Assembly: GCA_937915755.1 (NCBI GenBank)
Contig: CALGGR010000144.1
Span: 1 to 57,273 of the forward strand
DNA length: 57,273 bases
Origin: an uncultured Fretibacterium sp.
GTDB lineage: Bacteria; Synergistota; Synergistia; Synergistales; Aminobacteriaceae
Reading direction: 5' to 3'
The notes beneath the pieces were generated by a model. That model did not search any database and was not told where the DNA came from. It saw only the letters and a program-made list of their open reading frames with translations. Positions 26,671-34,293 of this stretch are shown in pieces (within the stretch, counting starts at the first letter, position 1; the number at the start of each line of letters is the position of its first letter). The translations under genes and the position numbers were made by a program.

Positions 26671-27246
26671 CTATACGTTCACGCCAAAGTTCTGGCATAG
26701 TGCTTTCAATCCGCCTGAGAACCCTGAGCCGATAGCATTAAATTTCCACTCACCAGCCTGACGATAAAGTTCACCGACAACGACAGCAGTCTCAATGGAG
26801 AAGTCTTCACCCAAGTCGTAGCGGATTAGTTCCTTTCCATTGGCCTCGTCATAGATGTGGATGAAGGAGTTTGAGACCTGTCCGAAGTTCTGCTTGCGAG
26901 TTTCAGCGTCATAGATTGTAACGGTGAAGGTGATTTTGTCGATGTTTCCGGGAACTTTGCTGAGGTCGATTTTGACCTGCTCATCGTCTCCCTCGCCTAA
27001 TCCAGTGAGATTGTCGCCCATATGCTGAACCGCTCCTGAATTGTGCTTCAAGTTTCCGTAGAACACGAAGTCCCCGTCCGACGTAACCTTCCCATTAGTG
27101 CCGAGAAGGAAAGCCGCAGCGTCCAAGTCGAAAGCCGAGCCGCCTTCGTATTTGTTGACATCCCAGCCTAATCCTACGAGAATGCGGGAGAGACCTGGAT
27201 TGTTCTTCGTGAGGTCTACTTTCTGTCCTTTGAATAGGTTTATCAT
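26671..27246 (-). CDS. TerD family calcium-binding protein (first copy)
   Basis: Close paralogue of its downstream neighbour, also 191 residues with the same motif order: KGQKVDLTKNNPGLSRILVG, AFDLDAAAFLLG, GDNLTGLGEGDDEQVKIDL and ALCQNFGVNV. The start is taken at 27246 (MINLFKGQ), which aligns exactly with MISLFKGQ of the second copy; an upstream ATG at 27276 would add ten residues lacking in the paralogue. The two copies differ at many synonymous sites, so the duplication is not recent. An extended -10 box lies upstream. Confidence 0.93.
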   Translation of the reverse strand: MINLFKGQKVDLTKNNPGLSRILVGLGWDVNKYEGGSAFDLDAAAFLLGTNGKVTSDGDFVFYGNLKHNSGAVQHMGDNLTGLGEGDDEQVKIDLSKVPGNIDKITFTVTIYDAETRKQNFGQVSNSFIHIYDEANGKELIRYDLGEDFSIETAVVVGELYRQAGEWKFNAIGSGFSGGLKALCQNFGVNV

Positions 27247-27278
27247 GTGAATTATGCCTCCCTTTGGAATTTTCAAGG

Positions 27279-27287
27279 ATTATAGCA
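27279..27287 (-). promoter_or_regulatory. Extended -10 promoter element for the terD pair
   Basis: TGCTATAAT on the minus strand is a perfect extended -10 element 33 bases before the first terD start. A clear -35 box is absent, which is common for extended -10 promoters. The divergent symporter gene begins 29 bases away on the other strand, so the two transcription units share this short region. Confidence 0.5.
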
Positions 27288-27315
27288 TGATACAATCTTC
27301 AAGGAAGGTGATATT

Positions 27316-28272
27316 ATGGAGTTTCTCCGTAAAGTAAGCAGTATATTCGGTCGATACATGGCCGTAATCGTTGTAGCAGTAACGCTGTTGTCATTGTTCG
27401 TTCCAGCTTCATCACTATGGATAAAGACGAGCTGGATTAACCCGCTTCTTATGCTCGTAATGTTCGGAATGGGACTAACCCTAAGCATAAGGGACTTCAT
27501 TCCCGTCTTCACGCACCCGAAGTATGTTCTTCTCGGTACAGTGGCACAGTTCACGATAATGCCGCTTCTGGCGTGGGGATTGAGCATCGTCTTCGGGCTT
27601 GACACTGCATTGATGGCAGGGGTTGTACTTGTCGGGACATGTCCGGGCGGAACATCGAGCAATGTCATAACGTACCTCTCACGCGGTGATGTTGCATTAA
27701 GCGTTGGAATGACGAGTGTGAACACACTTCTTGCACCGTTCCTTACACCAGCGATAACGTACCTCATTCTCAGGGCTACGATAAGTGTTGACGTTGTAGC
27801 AATGTTCATCTCGATCGTTCAGGTCGTGATTATCCCGATAGTGTTGGGCTTCGCAATCAACAAGCTGTTCCCCAAAATCACGGAGAGGCTTGCCGATATT
27901 CTTCCGGCCGTGAGCGTAACAGCAATATGCCTAATCGTTGCATGTGTAGTCTCGCACAATTCGGAGCGAATCTTGTCGACTGGGTGGCTGGTATTCGCGG
28001 TAGTAATCCTTCACAACATTCTTGGCTATCTATGCGGCTTCATTCTCGGGAAGATACTCGGCCTTGATACTGCGCGTGTAAAGGCAATCTCAATCGAGGT
28101 TGGAATGCAGAACTCCGGTCTAGCAACGAGCCTAGCGGGTTCAACGTTCCCAAATCTCGCAATGGCCACAGTACCCGGCGCACTGTTCAGTGTCTGGCAT
28201 AATATTTCGGGAGCATTGCTTGCGAGTGTGTATAGGCGTTGGAACGGAAGTAATGAAGTCGTGAATGAGTGA
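27316..28272 (+). CDS. Bile acid:sodium symporter (BASS) family transporter
   Basis: A 318-residue membrane protein with about ten helices, of the BASS family. Signatures include MFGMGLTLSIRDF near residue 55, GTCPGGTSSNVITYLSRGDVALSVGMTSVNTLLAPFLTP near 108-145 (sodium-site region) and EVGMQNSGLATSLA near 258. Bacterial members carry pantoate, keto acids, or other organic anions with Na+; bile acids are only one possibility. Ribosome site AAGGAAGGTGAT precedes the ATG. It ends at a bidirectional hairpin facing the RraA gene. Confidence 0.9.
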   Translation: MEFLRKVSSIFGRYMAVIVVAVTLLSLFVPASSLWIKTSWINPLLMLVMFGMGLTLSIRDFIPVFTHPKYVLLGTVAQFTIMPLLAWGLSIVFGLDTALMAGVVLVGTCPGGTSSNVITYLSRGDVALSVGMTSVNTLLAPFLTPAITYLILRATISVDVVAMFISIVQVVIIPIVLGFAINKLFPKITERLADILPAVSVTAICLIVACVVSHNSERILSTGWLVFAVVILHNILGYLCGFILGKILGLDTARVKAISIEVGMQNSGLATSLAGSTFPNLAMATVPGALFSVWHNISGALLASVYRRWNGSNEVVNE

Positions 28273-28285
28273 TTTGGTGGCAAAA

Positions 28286-28313
28286 GTCCCCCTGCCAGTT
28301 GAGACAGAGGGAC
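28286..28313. terminator. Bidirectional terminator between symporter and RraA gene
   Basis: GTCCCCCTG (28286-28294) pairs with CAGAGGGAC (28305-28313) with one mismatch, flanked by AAAA on one side and TTTT on the other. It lies between two convergent genes, 13 bases after one stop and eight before the other, and can serve both. Confidence 0.7.
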
Positions 28314-28320
28314 ATGTTTT

Positions 28321-28971
28321 CTATATATTCCTGAGTTTCTCAATCAGCTCGTTGAAGCCGTAAATCTCAAGCGTAGTCATTCCTGCATTGAGCTGTTCAA
28401 CGATATGCTGTTCCTTTGCGAATTTTGCCAGAGCCGCCTTGAATACCTCATCTTCGTATTCACGCGGAACAACGACAACCCCGTCGCAGTCTCCCGCAAC
28501 AATATCGCCCGGCCTTACCTCAATTCCCCCGCATATCACAGGAACGTTGACCTCGCCGAGTGATTTTTTCACGGTGCCCGAAGGATTGAAAGCCTTGACG
28601 AACATCGGGAAGCCCATAGCCTTAATGTCCTGCGAATCCCTGCATGAGCCGTCTAGGATTACCCCCGAAATTCCGCGAACCTTGCAGGCAAGAGCCATGA
28701 TGTCGCCGAAATGTCCTGCCTCAGTGTAACCATGACAATCGAGAACGAGAACATCTCCAGCTTTTGCGGTGTAAATCGCCTGATGCAATGCAAGATTATC
28801 GCCCGGATAGCATCTTGCTGTTACTGCACGGCCTAAAACGTGGCTTGCCGGGTCTATTGGCTTTATGGATGAGTGCATTACGCCCTGACGGGGAGCGCGG
28901 TTGTTGTTGTCGGCAATGTTCCCTGTAGGGAGCTGTGATAGTTCCGCGAGTTTCTCTGCTGTAAGTTCCAT
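28321..28971 (-). CDS. RraA-like aldolase/decarboxylase (second copy)
   Basis: A 216-residue RraA-fold protein. Family hallmarks are NIADNNNRAPRQGVMHSSIKPID near the N-terminus, GDNLALHQAIYTAKAGDVLVLDCHG near 75-100, GVILDGSCRDSQDIKAMGFPMF near 120-140 with the Arg-Asp substrate/metal pair, and GDIVAGDCDGVVVVPREYEDE near 165. The group includes 4-hydroxy-4-methyl-2-oxoglutarate aldolase and oxaloacetate decarboxylase as well as the RNase E regulator RraA. Given its tandem partner and a carboxylate carrier, a metabolic aldolase or decarboxylase is the better guess. Five bases separate it from the upstream copy. Confidence 0.85.
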   Translation of the reverse strand: MELTAEKLAELSQLPTGNIADNNNRAPRQGVMHSSIKPIDPASHVLGRAVTARCYPGDNLALHQAIYTAKAGDVLVLDCHGYTEAGHFGDIMALACKVRGISGVILDGSCRDSQDIKAMGFPMFVKAFNPSGTVKKSLGEVNVPVICGGIEVRPGDIVAGDCDGVVVVPREYEDEVFKAALAKFAKEQHIVEQLNAGMTTLEIYGFNELIEKLRNI

Positions 28972-28976
28972 TGTGA

Positions 28977-29648
28977 TTACTTCTCCGGTGTCTGCAAAGT
29001 ATGGTAGCCCGTGAGCTTTCTTGCTTCTCTGAGGGGCATTCCAGATTTAACGTGAGCGAGTATCTGTTGTTCAACCTTCTCGATGTTCTTTGCGGTCTCA
29101 AGGACTTCTTCGGCTCTCTCGAATGGAACGACGATTACGCCCGTGTTGTCCCCGCAGACCAAATCGCCTGGGTTGACCTGAATACCTGCGATGCTTACGG
29201 GGCAGTTAGTACGGTCAACGAATACCCTATCCTTCCCTGTTACCATGTATGTGCCTTTGGTGAAGATGGGGTATTTCAGCTCGCGTATAACGTTGATGTC
29301 CCTGCATACGCCGTCAATGACCGTACCTGCTATTCCGTGCTGTGAGGCGTAGATCGACATTATGTCGCCCCACACAGTGCAGTCATCGCGTCCGTTGTTG
29401 TCGAGAACCGCAACTTCGCCGGGAAGAATGTCATCAATGAAGTCCCCGACAGTTCCGCGAGTGCTTCCGTTGGGCATGTAGTGGACGGTGAAGGCCTGTC
29501 CGCAAAGGTATGTGTCAGGCACTACGGCTTTGATGTGGTAGAGTGCGCCGAAAATCCTGAGTTTGTCCATAGCGTCAGAGATTGACGGGACATCGAGCTT
29601 CTTGTACTCCGCAATAATTTCGGGTGCTAAAGTTCTTTCGGGTAACAT
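28977..29648 (-). CDS. RraA-like aldolase/decarboxylase (first copy)
   Basis: A 223-residue relative of the downstream gene with the same motif order: ISDAMDKLRIFGALYHIKAV, GEVAVLDNNGRDDCTVWGDIMS, GTVIDGVCRDINVIRELKYPIF and GDLVCGDNTGVIVVPFERAEE. The two copies differ clearly in sequence, so they may form a heteromer or act on different steps; RraA-fold enzymes are trimers or hexamers. The gene lies 15 bases after the GltS-type carrier and probably belongs to the same operon under the divergent LysR regulator. Reaction not assignable from sequence. Confidence 0.85.
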   Translation of the reverse strand: MLPERTLAPEIIAEYKKLDVPSISDAMDKLRIFGALYHIKAVVPDTYLCGQAFTVHYMPNGSTRGTVGDFIDDILPGEVAVLDNNGRDDCTVWGDIMSIYASQHGIAGTVIDGVCRDINVIRELKYPIFTKGTYMVTGKDRVFVDRTNCPVSIAGIQVNPGDLVCGDNTGVIVVPFERAEEVLETAKNIEKVEQQILAHVKSGMPLREARKLTGYHTLQTPEK

Positions 29649-29663
29649 AATAATTCCTCCTGA

Positions 29664-30986
29664 CTAGAATATTTTCCTGTGTGTGTTCATGAAGAGCAAA
29701 CCAATTCCGTAGCATACAGCCATCAAACCTGCGCCGAAACCGAGAAGCATTGTTGTCCCGTTCTCAAGCACGGCAAGTTCAGGGCCGACGGCAATCATTC
29801 CAACCCAGATTGGCATGAAGAGGAACAGTCCCATACCGCCTGCATCGCCTGCGCAGCTCTCGTTCTTGGGGTCTATGCAGCGGAGGAGAGTGAGACCTGT
29901 CGCGGCATTTCCTATGCACTGGCCGAATACGACTACCATCTTCTCGAACCACTGTTCTTTGCAGATTTTTGCGCTCATGTAGACGTAAAGGAACGTGAGG
30001 ATTGCGAGCATCAATACACAGTAAATCGTGATTGGTATTATGAACGAGACCATAGCACTGACGCTTATTGTTCCTACGGCTGAGACTATCAGGTATTCCA
30101 GACAGAAGCCGCTTATGTTGGAGCAAGTTTTCTTGTCGACGTAGACATCAGCACCAGTCTTGCACATTATGGGCCAGATTATTATTGCGCCGATTATGCC
30201 GAGAACGAGGTCGTTGACGTTCTTGAAGTAGGGTGAGATGTAAGTTACGCCTGCGAGCCTGAGGACGTAGCCGAGCATCATGCAAAGTGAGATGAAGAAC
30301 ATCTGAAGCGCGATTGCGTTAATGCCTGCGGTTGAAGTCTTAACTGTACCGATTGGTGTCTGTTTCTCTGGGGGCATTGGGCCTCCGTAGTAATCGGGCG
30401 GGAGTTTTTCGGGTTTGTCGACGAACTCGCAGTAACCTTTTCTTATTCCCCAGTTAAGAAGGGGCATACCGATTGTGAGAGCTGCTACGAGTCCTACGGT
30501 TGCGACGACCATTGAGATGCCCATGAAGTCAGGATAGCCTTTCTCCGTGAAGATTGCTGCCGCACTTCCAGCTGCTCCGTGCCCTGCGAAGAAGGAGTAT
30601 ATCGCGGTAATTCCCCAGTTTGGAGGCATTGAAGTCCAAATCTTCGAGAGGAGAAAACTTATACCCACGCCGAAGAACATTTGTGCGCCGTATGTCCCTG
30701 CTGCTACGAGGGTGTAATCCATGTATGAACGTGCCCTTTTGCGGTCGAAGCGTGTTCCGAACACCAGACACGTCAGGATTATGTCGATTAGGAAGTTGGG
30801 ATACTTTCCAATCATCGGGGAAATCGGGACGATGTTGAGGACTTGGGGGCCACAGATGAGGAGCATTATTCCGCCGACAACTGACGAGGGCATGAATATT
30901 CTCTGAAGCACCGTGAACTTTTCTCGCACGAACCACCCAAGTCCGAGAAAGATGTTGAGTATCATGAAATCCATGAGTAGATTCAT
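29664..30986 (-). CDS. GltS-type sodium/glutamate (carboxylate) symporter family protein
   Basis: A 440-residue membrane protein with ten or more helices, resembling the ESS/GltS family: LMLICGPQVLNIVP near residue 40, FFAGHGAAGSAAAIFTEKGYPDFMG near 130 in the first conserved re-entrant region and GQCIGNAATGLTLLRCIDP near 350 in the second. The family moves glutamate or other dicarboxylates with Na+. Its neighbours (two RraA-like aldolases, LysR) suggest an oxo- or hydroxy-dicarboxylate rather than glutamate, by inference. It is the first gene of the operon, behind a 142-base divergent control region. Confidence 0.82.
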   Translation of the reverse strand: MNLLMDFMILNIFLGLGWFVREKFTVLQRIFMPSSVVGGIMLLICGPQVLNIVPISPMIGKYPNFLIDIILTCLVFGTRFDRKRARSYMDYTLVAAGTYGAQMFFGVGISFLLSKIWTSMPPNWGITAIYSFFAGHGAAGSAAAIFTEKGYPDFMGISMVVATVGLVAALTIGMPLLNWGIRKGYCEFVDKPEKLPPDYYGGPMPPEKQTPIGTVKTSTAGINAIALQMFFISLCMMLGYVLRLAGVTYISPYFKNVNDLVLGIIGAIIIWPIMCKTGADVYVDKKTCSNISGFCLEYLIVSAVGTISVSAMVSFIIPITIYCVLMLAILTFLYVYMSAKICKEQWFEKMVVVFGQCIGNAATGLTLLRCIDPKNESCAGDAGGMGLFLFMPIWVGMIAVGPELAVLENGTTMLLGFGAGLMAVCYGIGLLFMNTHRKIF

Positions 30987-31059
30987 AACTTTACTGCCTC
31001 CGTTGAGGTTGAGATTTTCCTCCGCGCTTTGGAATGGGTGTATACTATCAGACAGACAA

Positions 31060-31069
31060 TTACATGTAA
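31060..31069. promoter_or_regulatory. Palindrome in the gltS/lysR divergent control region
   Basis: TTACATGTAA is a perfect ten-base palindrome in the middle of the 142-base gap between the divergent carrier and LysR genes. LysR regulators usually bind T-N11-A sites with dyad symmetry in such gaps, so this is a plausible operator core. AT-rich stretches with -10-like TATACT (31041-31046 area) and TATTAT lie on both sides. Binding is inferred only. Confidence 0.4.
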
Positions 31070-31128
31070 AACGAATAATTTAGATATATATTATCGTTAT
31101 AACAGCTATTTTTCGGTGGTGAAACTTA

Positions 31129-32070
31129 ATGACGAACGAACAGATTGAAACCTTCATGGCCGTAATGACCTACGGCAACATCACATTGGCCTCGAATTTC
31201 CTTCACGTCTCACAGTCTACAGTCTCATCGAGGATTCAGCTTCTTGAGGAAGAACTTGGAACTCCGCTTCTCATACGCGGCAAGGGTCATCGCAACATTG
31301 AGCTTACAGCATACGGTCAGGCATTCGTCCCAATGGCCTCGCAATGGTCATCAATTTTCTTGGACAGCCGAAACCTCCGAACCCTCGCTAACATTCACAC
31401 TCTAACAGTGGCAGGAGTTGACGCTGTGAATAACTGCACGTTCGTTCCCCTATTCAATCACCACATAGAACGACACCCCGATATAAGGCTCCAGATACGC
31501 ACGCACCATTCTGACGAAATTCACGGCCTAATCTCCAACAGAACCGCCGATATTGGGTTCGTATTCTCACGCTCGCCGTACCCTAACATAATCTCACGCC
31601 CCGTTTACCGCGAACTCATGTACTTGATTTGCCACAAGGACAGCCCATATCATGACGACATGCCCTGTACAAAACTTCAGCCGGAAGATGAGATATATCT
31701 TCACTGGGGATTGGACTTTCAGCAGTGGCATAACCGATTCTTTCCGCCGGAACGATACCCAATCGTCAGCGTGAACACAGGCTCAATGCTTCAGCACTAT
31801 CTTGATGTTCCGGGACGATGGGCAGTTGCTCCGATGTCTGTGATACGTGCTATCTCACACAGGACTAACCTGAAATATTACACGCTATCTGAGCCTCCGT
31901 CGCCTAGAATTTGCTACATGCTAACGAACAGATACCCCCCTCAGAGAAAGAAGGATGCCATTGACATCTTCGTGGAGGAACTGGAAATCTTCATCGCAGG
32001 GAATAATGATATATGTACGTTCGAGGCATGGATGCTTGAGCATAATCTTCCTCCTGCGCTTACAACATAA
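31129..32070 (+). CDS. LysR family transcriptional regulator
   Basis: A 313-residue LysR-type regulator. The N-terminal winged helix-turn-helix (about 1-60) includes FMAVMTYGNITLASNFLHVSQSTVSSRIQLLEEELGTPLLIR. The rest is the periplasmic-binding-protein-like effector domain, with DIRLQIRTHHSDEIHGLISNRTADIGFVFS near 115-145. It is divergent from the gltS-rraA-rraA group and probably controls it in response to a transported carboxylate. It is followed by 540 bases without an intact gene. Confidence 0.93.
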   Translation: MTNEQIETFMAVMTYGNITLASNFLHVSQSTVSSRIQLLEEELGTPLLIRGKGHRNIELTAYGQAFVPMASQWSSIFLDSRNLRTLANIHTLTVAGVDAVNNCTFVPLFNHHIERHPDIRLQIRTHHSDEIHGLISNRTADIGFVFSRSPYPNIISRPVYRELMYLICHKDSPYHDDMPCTKLQPEDEIYLHWGLDFQQWHNRFFPPERYPIVSVNTGSMLQHYLDVPGRWAVAPMSVIRAISHRTNLKYYTLSEPPSPRICYMLTNRYPPQRKKDAIDIFVEELEIFIAGNNDICTFEAWMLEHNLPPALTT

Positions 32071-32216
32071 AATTTTTGCGCTATAATTCAAATAATTTCG
32101 CATATATTTGTGGAAGGAATTAGGTTTTCCCAGCTCTTTTTTTGTTGCAAAAGGGAGTTTTTAACATGATTCGCCAGAAGTCTCCCGCCCCTATAGGCTG
32201 AATTTGAATGGCGTAA

Positions 32217-32371
32217 TATAATTCGCTTATGCTGTACCTTCAGGGCTATGCTATGGGACTACGGGAAGTTACGCCTTTGGAGAGGGTGTGAGACATATCC
32301 AGTCAAAGAGTTGGAACGCAGTCCTCGTAGAATCAGGAACGCCAACGAGCGTTAGGTGGAGGGTATTTTAC
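32217..32371 (+). mobile_element. Suspected TnpB-type (IS605 family) 3' relic with right-end hairpin
   Basis: Between lysR and the tRNAs (32071-32611) no intact gene is seen. A short frame at 32229-32291 reads GYAMGLREVTPLERV before a stop, and the overlapping frame continues SKSWNAVLVESGTPTSV; both look like pieces of a TnpB C-terminal tail. AGAATCAGGAACGCC then leads into a hairpin (CGCCAACG/CGTTAGGTG, 32340-32358) and GGAGGGTATTTTAC, in the order in which TnpB genes run into their guide-RNA scaffold and right end. The nuclease core is gone. Sequence from about 32372 would sit in the guide position. Recognition is by pattern, not by alignment. Confidence 0.38.
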
Positions 32372-32554
32372 GAATCAGTCCACGTCCGTCAGAAACAGAA
32401 TACTTCTTGTTTTGCGGCTTTAATGCCCTTATTTGAATGTCAGTTAGTGCCGCTGCTATATTATCTCCCCTTTACCGTAGTCCTGATTTCACATTATACA
32501 CAGGCCTGCAAAAAGGCATACGGTTTTATTCGTTTCTGTGGGTTTACAAAATGT

Positions 32555-32583
32555 AAAAAATCCCCGCTCTTTGCAGGGATTTT
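32555..32583 (-). terminator. Rho-independent terminator of the tRNA cluster
   Basis: AAAATCCC (32557-32564) pairs perfectly with GGGATTTT (32576-32583). Read on the minus strand the stem ends in a run of T residues, about 30 bases after the last tRNA, as expected for the end of the Leu-fMet-Met transcript. Confidence 0.75.
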
Positions 32584-32611
32584 CGCGTTCTTGTTTACAA
32601 GACTTTGTTAA

Positions 32612-32685
32612 TGGCGGCACCTGGAATCGAACCGGGGACACTGCGGGTATGAACCGCATGCTCTAGCCATCTGAGCTATGCCGCC
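32612..32685 (-). tRNA. tRNA-Met (CAU), elongator type
   Basis: Minus-strand gene beginning GGCGGCATAGCTCAG and ending GTGCCGCCA. The anticodon stem TGCGG/CCGCA encloses a loop with CAT, and the T-arm has GGTTCGATTCC. The acceptor stem GGCGGCA/TGCCGCC pairs fully, unlike the initiator next door. It could in principle be the CAT-bearing tRNA-Ile with a modified C, but the overall form fits elongator Met. CCA is not encoded as such. Confidence 0.88.
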
Positions 32686-32689
32686 TTAT

Positions 32690-32766
32690 TGGTGGCGGGG
32701 AATGGATTTGAACCATTGACCTTCGGGTTATGAGCCCGACGAGCTTCCAAACTGCTCCACCCCGCG
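32690..32766 (-). tRNA. tRNA-fMet (CAU), initiator
   Basis: Minus-strand gene beginning CGCGGGGTGGAGCAG, with the unpaired first base C1 and three G-C pairs (GGG/CCC) beside the anticodon loop CTCATAA, both diagnostic of bacterial initiator tRNA. The 3' CCA is encoded. It is four bases from the tRNA-Met gene and 17 from tRNA-Leu, all in one transcript. Confidence 0.95.
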
Positions 32767-32783
32767 ATGTTATGTGCTGTTCA

Positions 32784-32870
32784 TGGTGCCGGACGAGAGA
32801 CTCGAACTCTCACGGACTTTACGCCCTCGGGATTTTAAGTCCCGTGTGTCTACCATTCCACCAGCCCGGC
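32784..32870 (-). tRNA. tRNA-Leu (UAA)
   Basis: Minus-strand gene of 87 bases with encoded CCA. The anticodon stem CGGGA/TCCCG encloses CTTAAAA with anticodon TAA. A long variable arm (class II tRNA) is visible between the anticodon and T arms (GAGGGCGTAAAGTCCGTGAG area), in keeping with Leu. It is first in the cluster, just after the promoter. Confidence 0.95.
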
Positions 32871-32899
32871 GACTGCACTGGTGATTTAGCACGAAGAGT

Positions 32900-32928
32900 A
32901 TTTTACCCCCCTTATTATTTCCCGTCAA
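32900..32928 (-). promoter_or_regulatory. Strong sigma-70-type promoter of the tRNA cluster
   Basis: On the minus strand -35 TTGACG (32923-32928) is followed after exactly 17 bases by -10 TAAAAT (32900-32905), 30 bases before tRNA-Leu. The spacer ends in a G-run next to the -10 box. This is among the best promoter matches in the window. Confidence 0.82.
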
Positions 32929-33065
32929 GTTTATGTGTAATTGTTCGATTAGCTTATTCTCATTTTGTGAGCTTGTGGTAAAATTCTGGTTAAATTTTCC
33001 ATAACAAATTGCATTTCTTTACATCGATATAGGCATTAAAATTTTTGCAGGAGGTGTTCATTCAG

Positions 33066-33374
33066 ATGGAGTTAAAAGCGGTAGGCACTGCCGGGACTCT
33101 TGAGTCAAGCGACGTCATGATTACGCTTGAACCCAAAGACAGCGGCGGTATTGATTTGTCGCTCGAAAGCTCTGTTCTCAACCAGTACGGAAGGCAGATT
33201 AAAGCCGAAGTACTGGCATCACTGGAAAGGCTCGGCGTTAAGAATGCCAAGGTCATCGTAAACGATCACGGCGCTCTTGACTGCACGATTAAGGCCCGCG
33301 TTGAATGCGCATTCTACAGAGGGTGCGGCATTGACATGGACGGCAAGTTTGATTGGGGAGGAGTGATTCGCTAA
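33066..33374 (+). CDS. citD: Citrate lyase acyl carrier protein, gamma subunit
   Basis: CitD carries the phosphoribosyl-dephospho-CoA prosthetic group that shuttles acetyl and citryl groups between CitF and CitE in the cytoplasm. The 102-residue length fits. The modified serine is expected in AGTLESSDVMITLEP near residues 10-20, and DHGALDCTIKARVECA near 70-85 is family typical. The start is ATG at 33066, 11 bases after AGGAGG; the open frame continues upstream to TTG at 33045, which lies in front of the ribosome site. Its stop TAA overlaps the first base of the citE ATG. Confidence 0.95.
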   Translation: MELKAVGTAGTLESSDVMITLEPKDSGGIDLSLESSVLNQYGRQIKAEVLASLERLGVKNAKVIVNDHGALDCTIKARVECAFYRGCGIDMDGKFDWGGVIR

Positions 33375-34291
33375 TGAGTATACCGAGACCAAAACCGGAG
33401 AAATTCCGTCTCCGCAGGACAATGATGTTCATGAACGCGCAGAAGCCCGGCCTCATCAAGGACGCTTACATTTACGGAGCGGACAGCATCATGCTCGACC
33501 TTGAGGATGCAGTAGCTGAGAACCAGAAGGATTCAGCACGCTTCTCACTCTACCACGCGCTCAAAGAGATCGACTACGGCGACACCGAAGTCATCGTGAG
33601 GATCAATGGCCTCGACACTCCTCACTGGAAAGAGGATATTCGTGTCTGCGTTGCGGGCGGCTGCGACGGTATAAGAATCGCAAAGACTGAGTCAGCTCAT
33701 GACGTTCAGGTTGTTGACGAGGCTGTTACGGAAGCGGAAAAGGAGTTCGGCGTTGAGGTAGGACGTACACTGCTCATGGCCGCACTTGAAAGCCCCAAAG
33801 GCGTGCTGAATGCTGTCGAGATCTGCACAGCATCACCGAGACTTTTCGGCGTTGCACTTTCAGGCGGAGATTATCGCAAGTGTATGCAGGTCAAGGTCAT
33901 TCCCGGCGGAATCGAGATGCTCTTTGCACGCGGCTTCATGCTCAACGCGGCAAGGGCGGCAGGGATTCAGTGCTTCGATACAGTCTTCACGAACCTCAAC
34001 GATGATGAGGGCTTCAGGGCTGAGGTCAAGCAGAATGTCGAGATGGGATTTGACGGGAAATCGCTCATCAACCCGAAGCAGATTCCTATCGTCCACGAGA
34101 TGCTTGCCCCGACGCAGAAGGAAATCGCCGAAGCTGAGAAGATAGTGCGCGCGTTCCGTGAGCAGGCAGACAAGGGAGTTGGAGTCTTCACGCTCGACAA
34201 CGGAAAAATGATAGACATCGCTTTTGTACCCGGTGCTGAAAGAGTCATCAAGTTAGCAAAAGCCAGCGGAATTTACGAGGGGGATCTTTAA
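33374..34291 (+). CDS. citE: Citrate lyase beta subunit (citryl-ACP lyase)
   Basis: CitE cleaves citryl-ACP to oxaloacetate and acetyl-ACP. The protein, about 305 residues from ATG 33374 (MSIPRPKPEK), has RRTMMFMNAQKPGLIKDAYIYGADSIMLDLEDAV near the start, with the Asp/Glu metal ligands of the HpcH/HpaI aldolase fold, VRINGLDTPHWKEDI near 80 and LLMAALESPKGVLNAVEI near 135. The earlier TTG at 33353 lies in the citD end and is less likely because GGAGGAG precedes the ATG. Part of the citDEF operon. Confidence 0.96.
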   Translation: MSIPRPKPEKFRLRRTMMFMNAQKPGLIKDAYIYGADSIMLDLEDAVAENQKDSARFSLYHALKEIDYGDTEVIVRINGLDTPHWKEDIRVCVAGGCDGIRIAKTESAHDVQVVDEAVTEAEKEFGVEVGRTLLMAALESPKGVLNAVEICTASPRLFGVALSGGDYRKCMQVKVIPGGIEMLFARGFMLNAARAAGIQCFDTVFTNLNDDEGFRAEVKQNVEMGFDGKSLINPKQIPIVHEMLAPTQKEIAEAEKIVRAFREQADKGVGVFTLDNGKMIDIAFVPGAERVIKLAKASGIYEGDL

Positions 34292-34293
34292 TC

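Noticed and set aside
32288..32611. 108-codon ORF between lysR and the tRNAs as an intact gene
   Set aside because: No ribosome site, cysteine- and phenylalanine-rich tail, and it runs through a terminator; only its first part resembles a TnpB tail, so it is treated as part of a relic.
33045..33065. Upstream TTG start for citD
   Set aside because: This start lies before the AGGAGG ribosome site; ATG at 33066 gives the normal family N-terminus.
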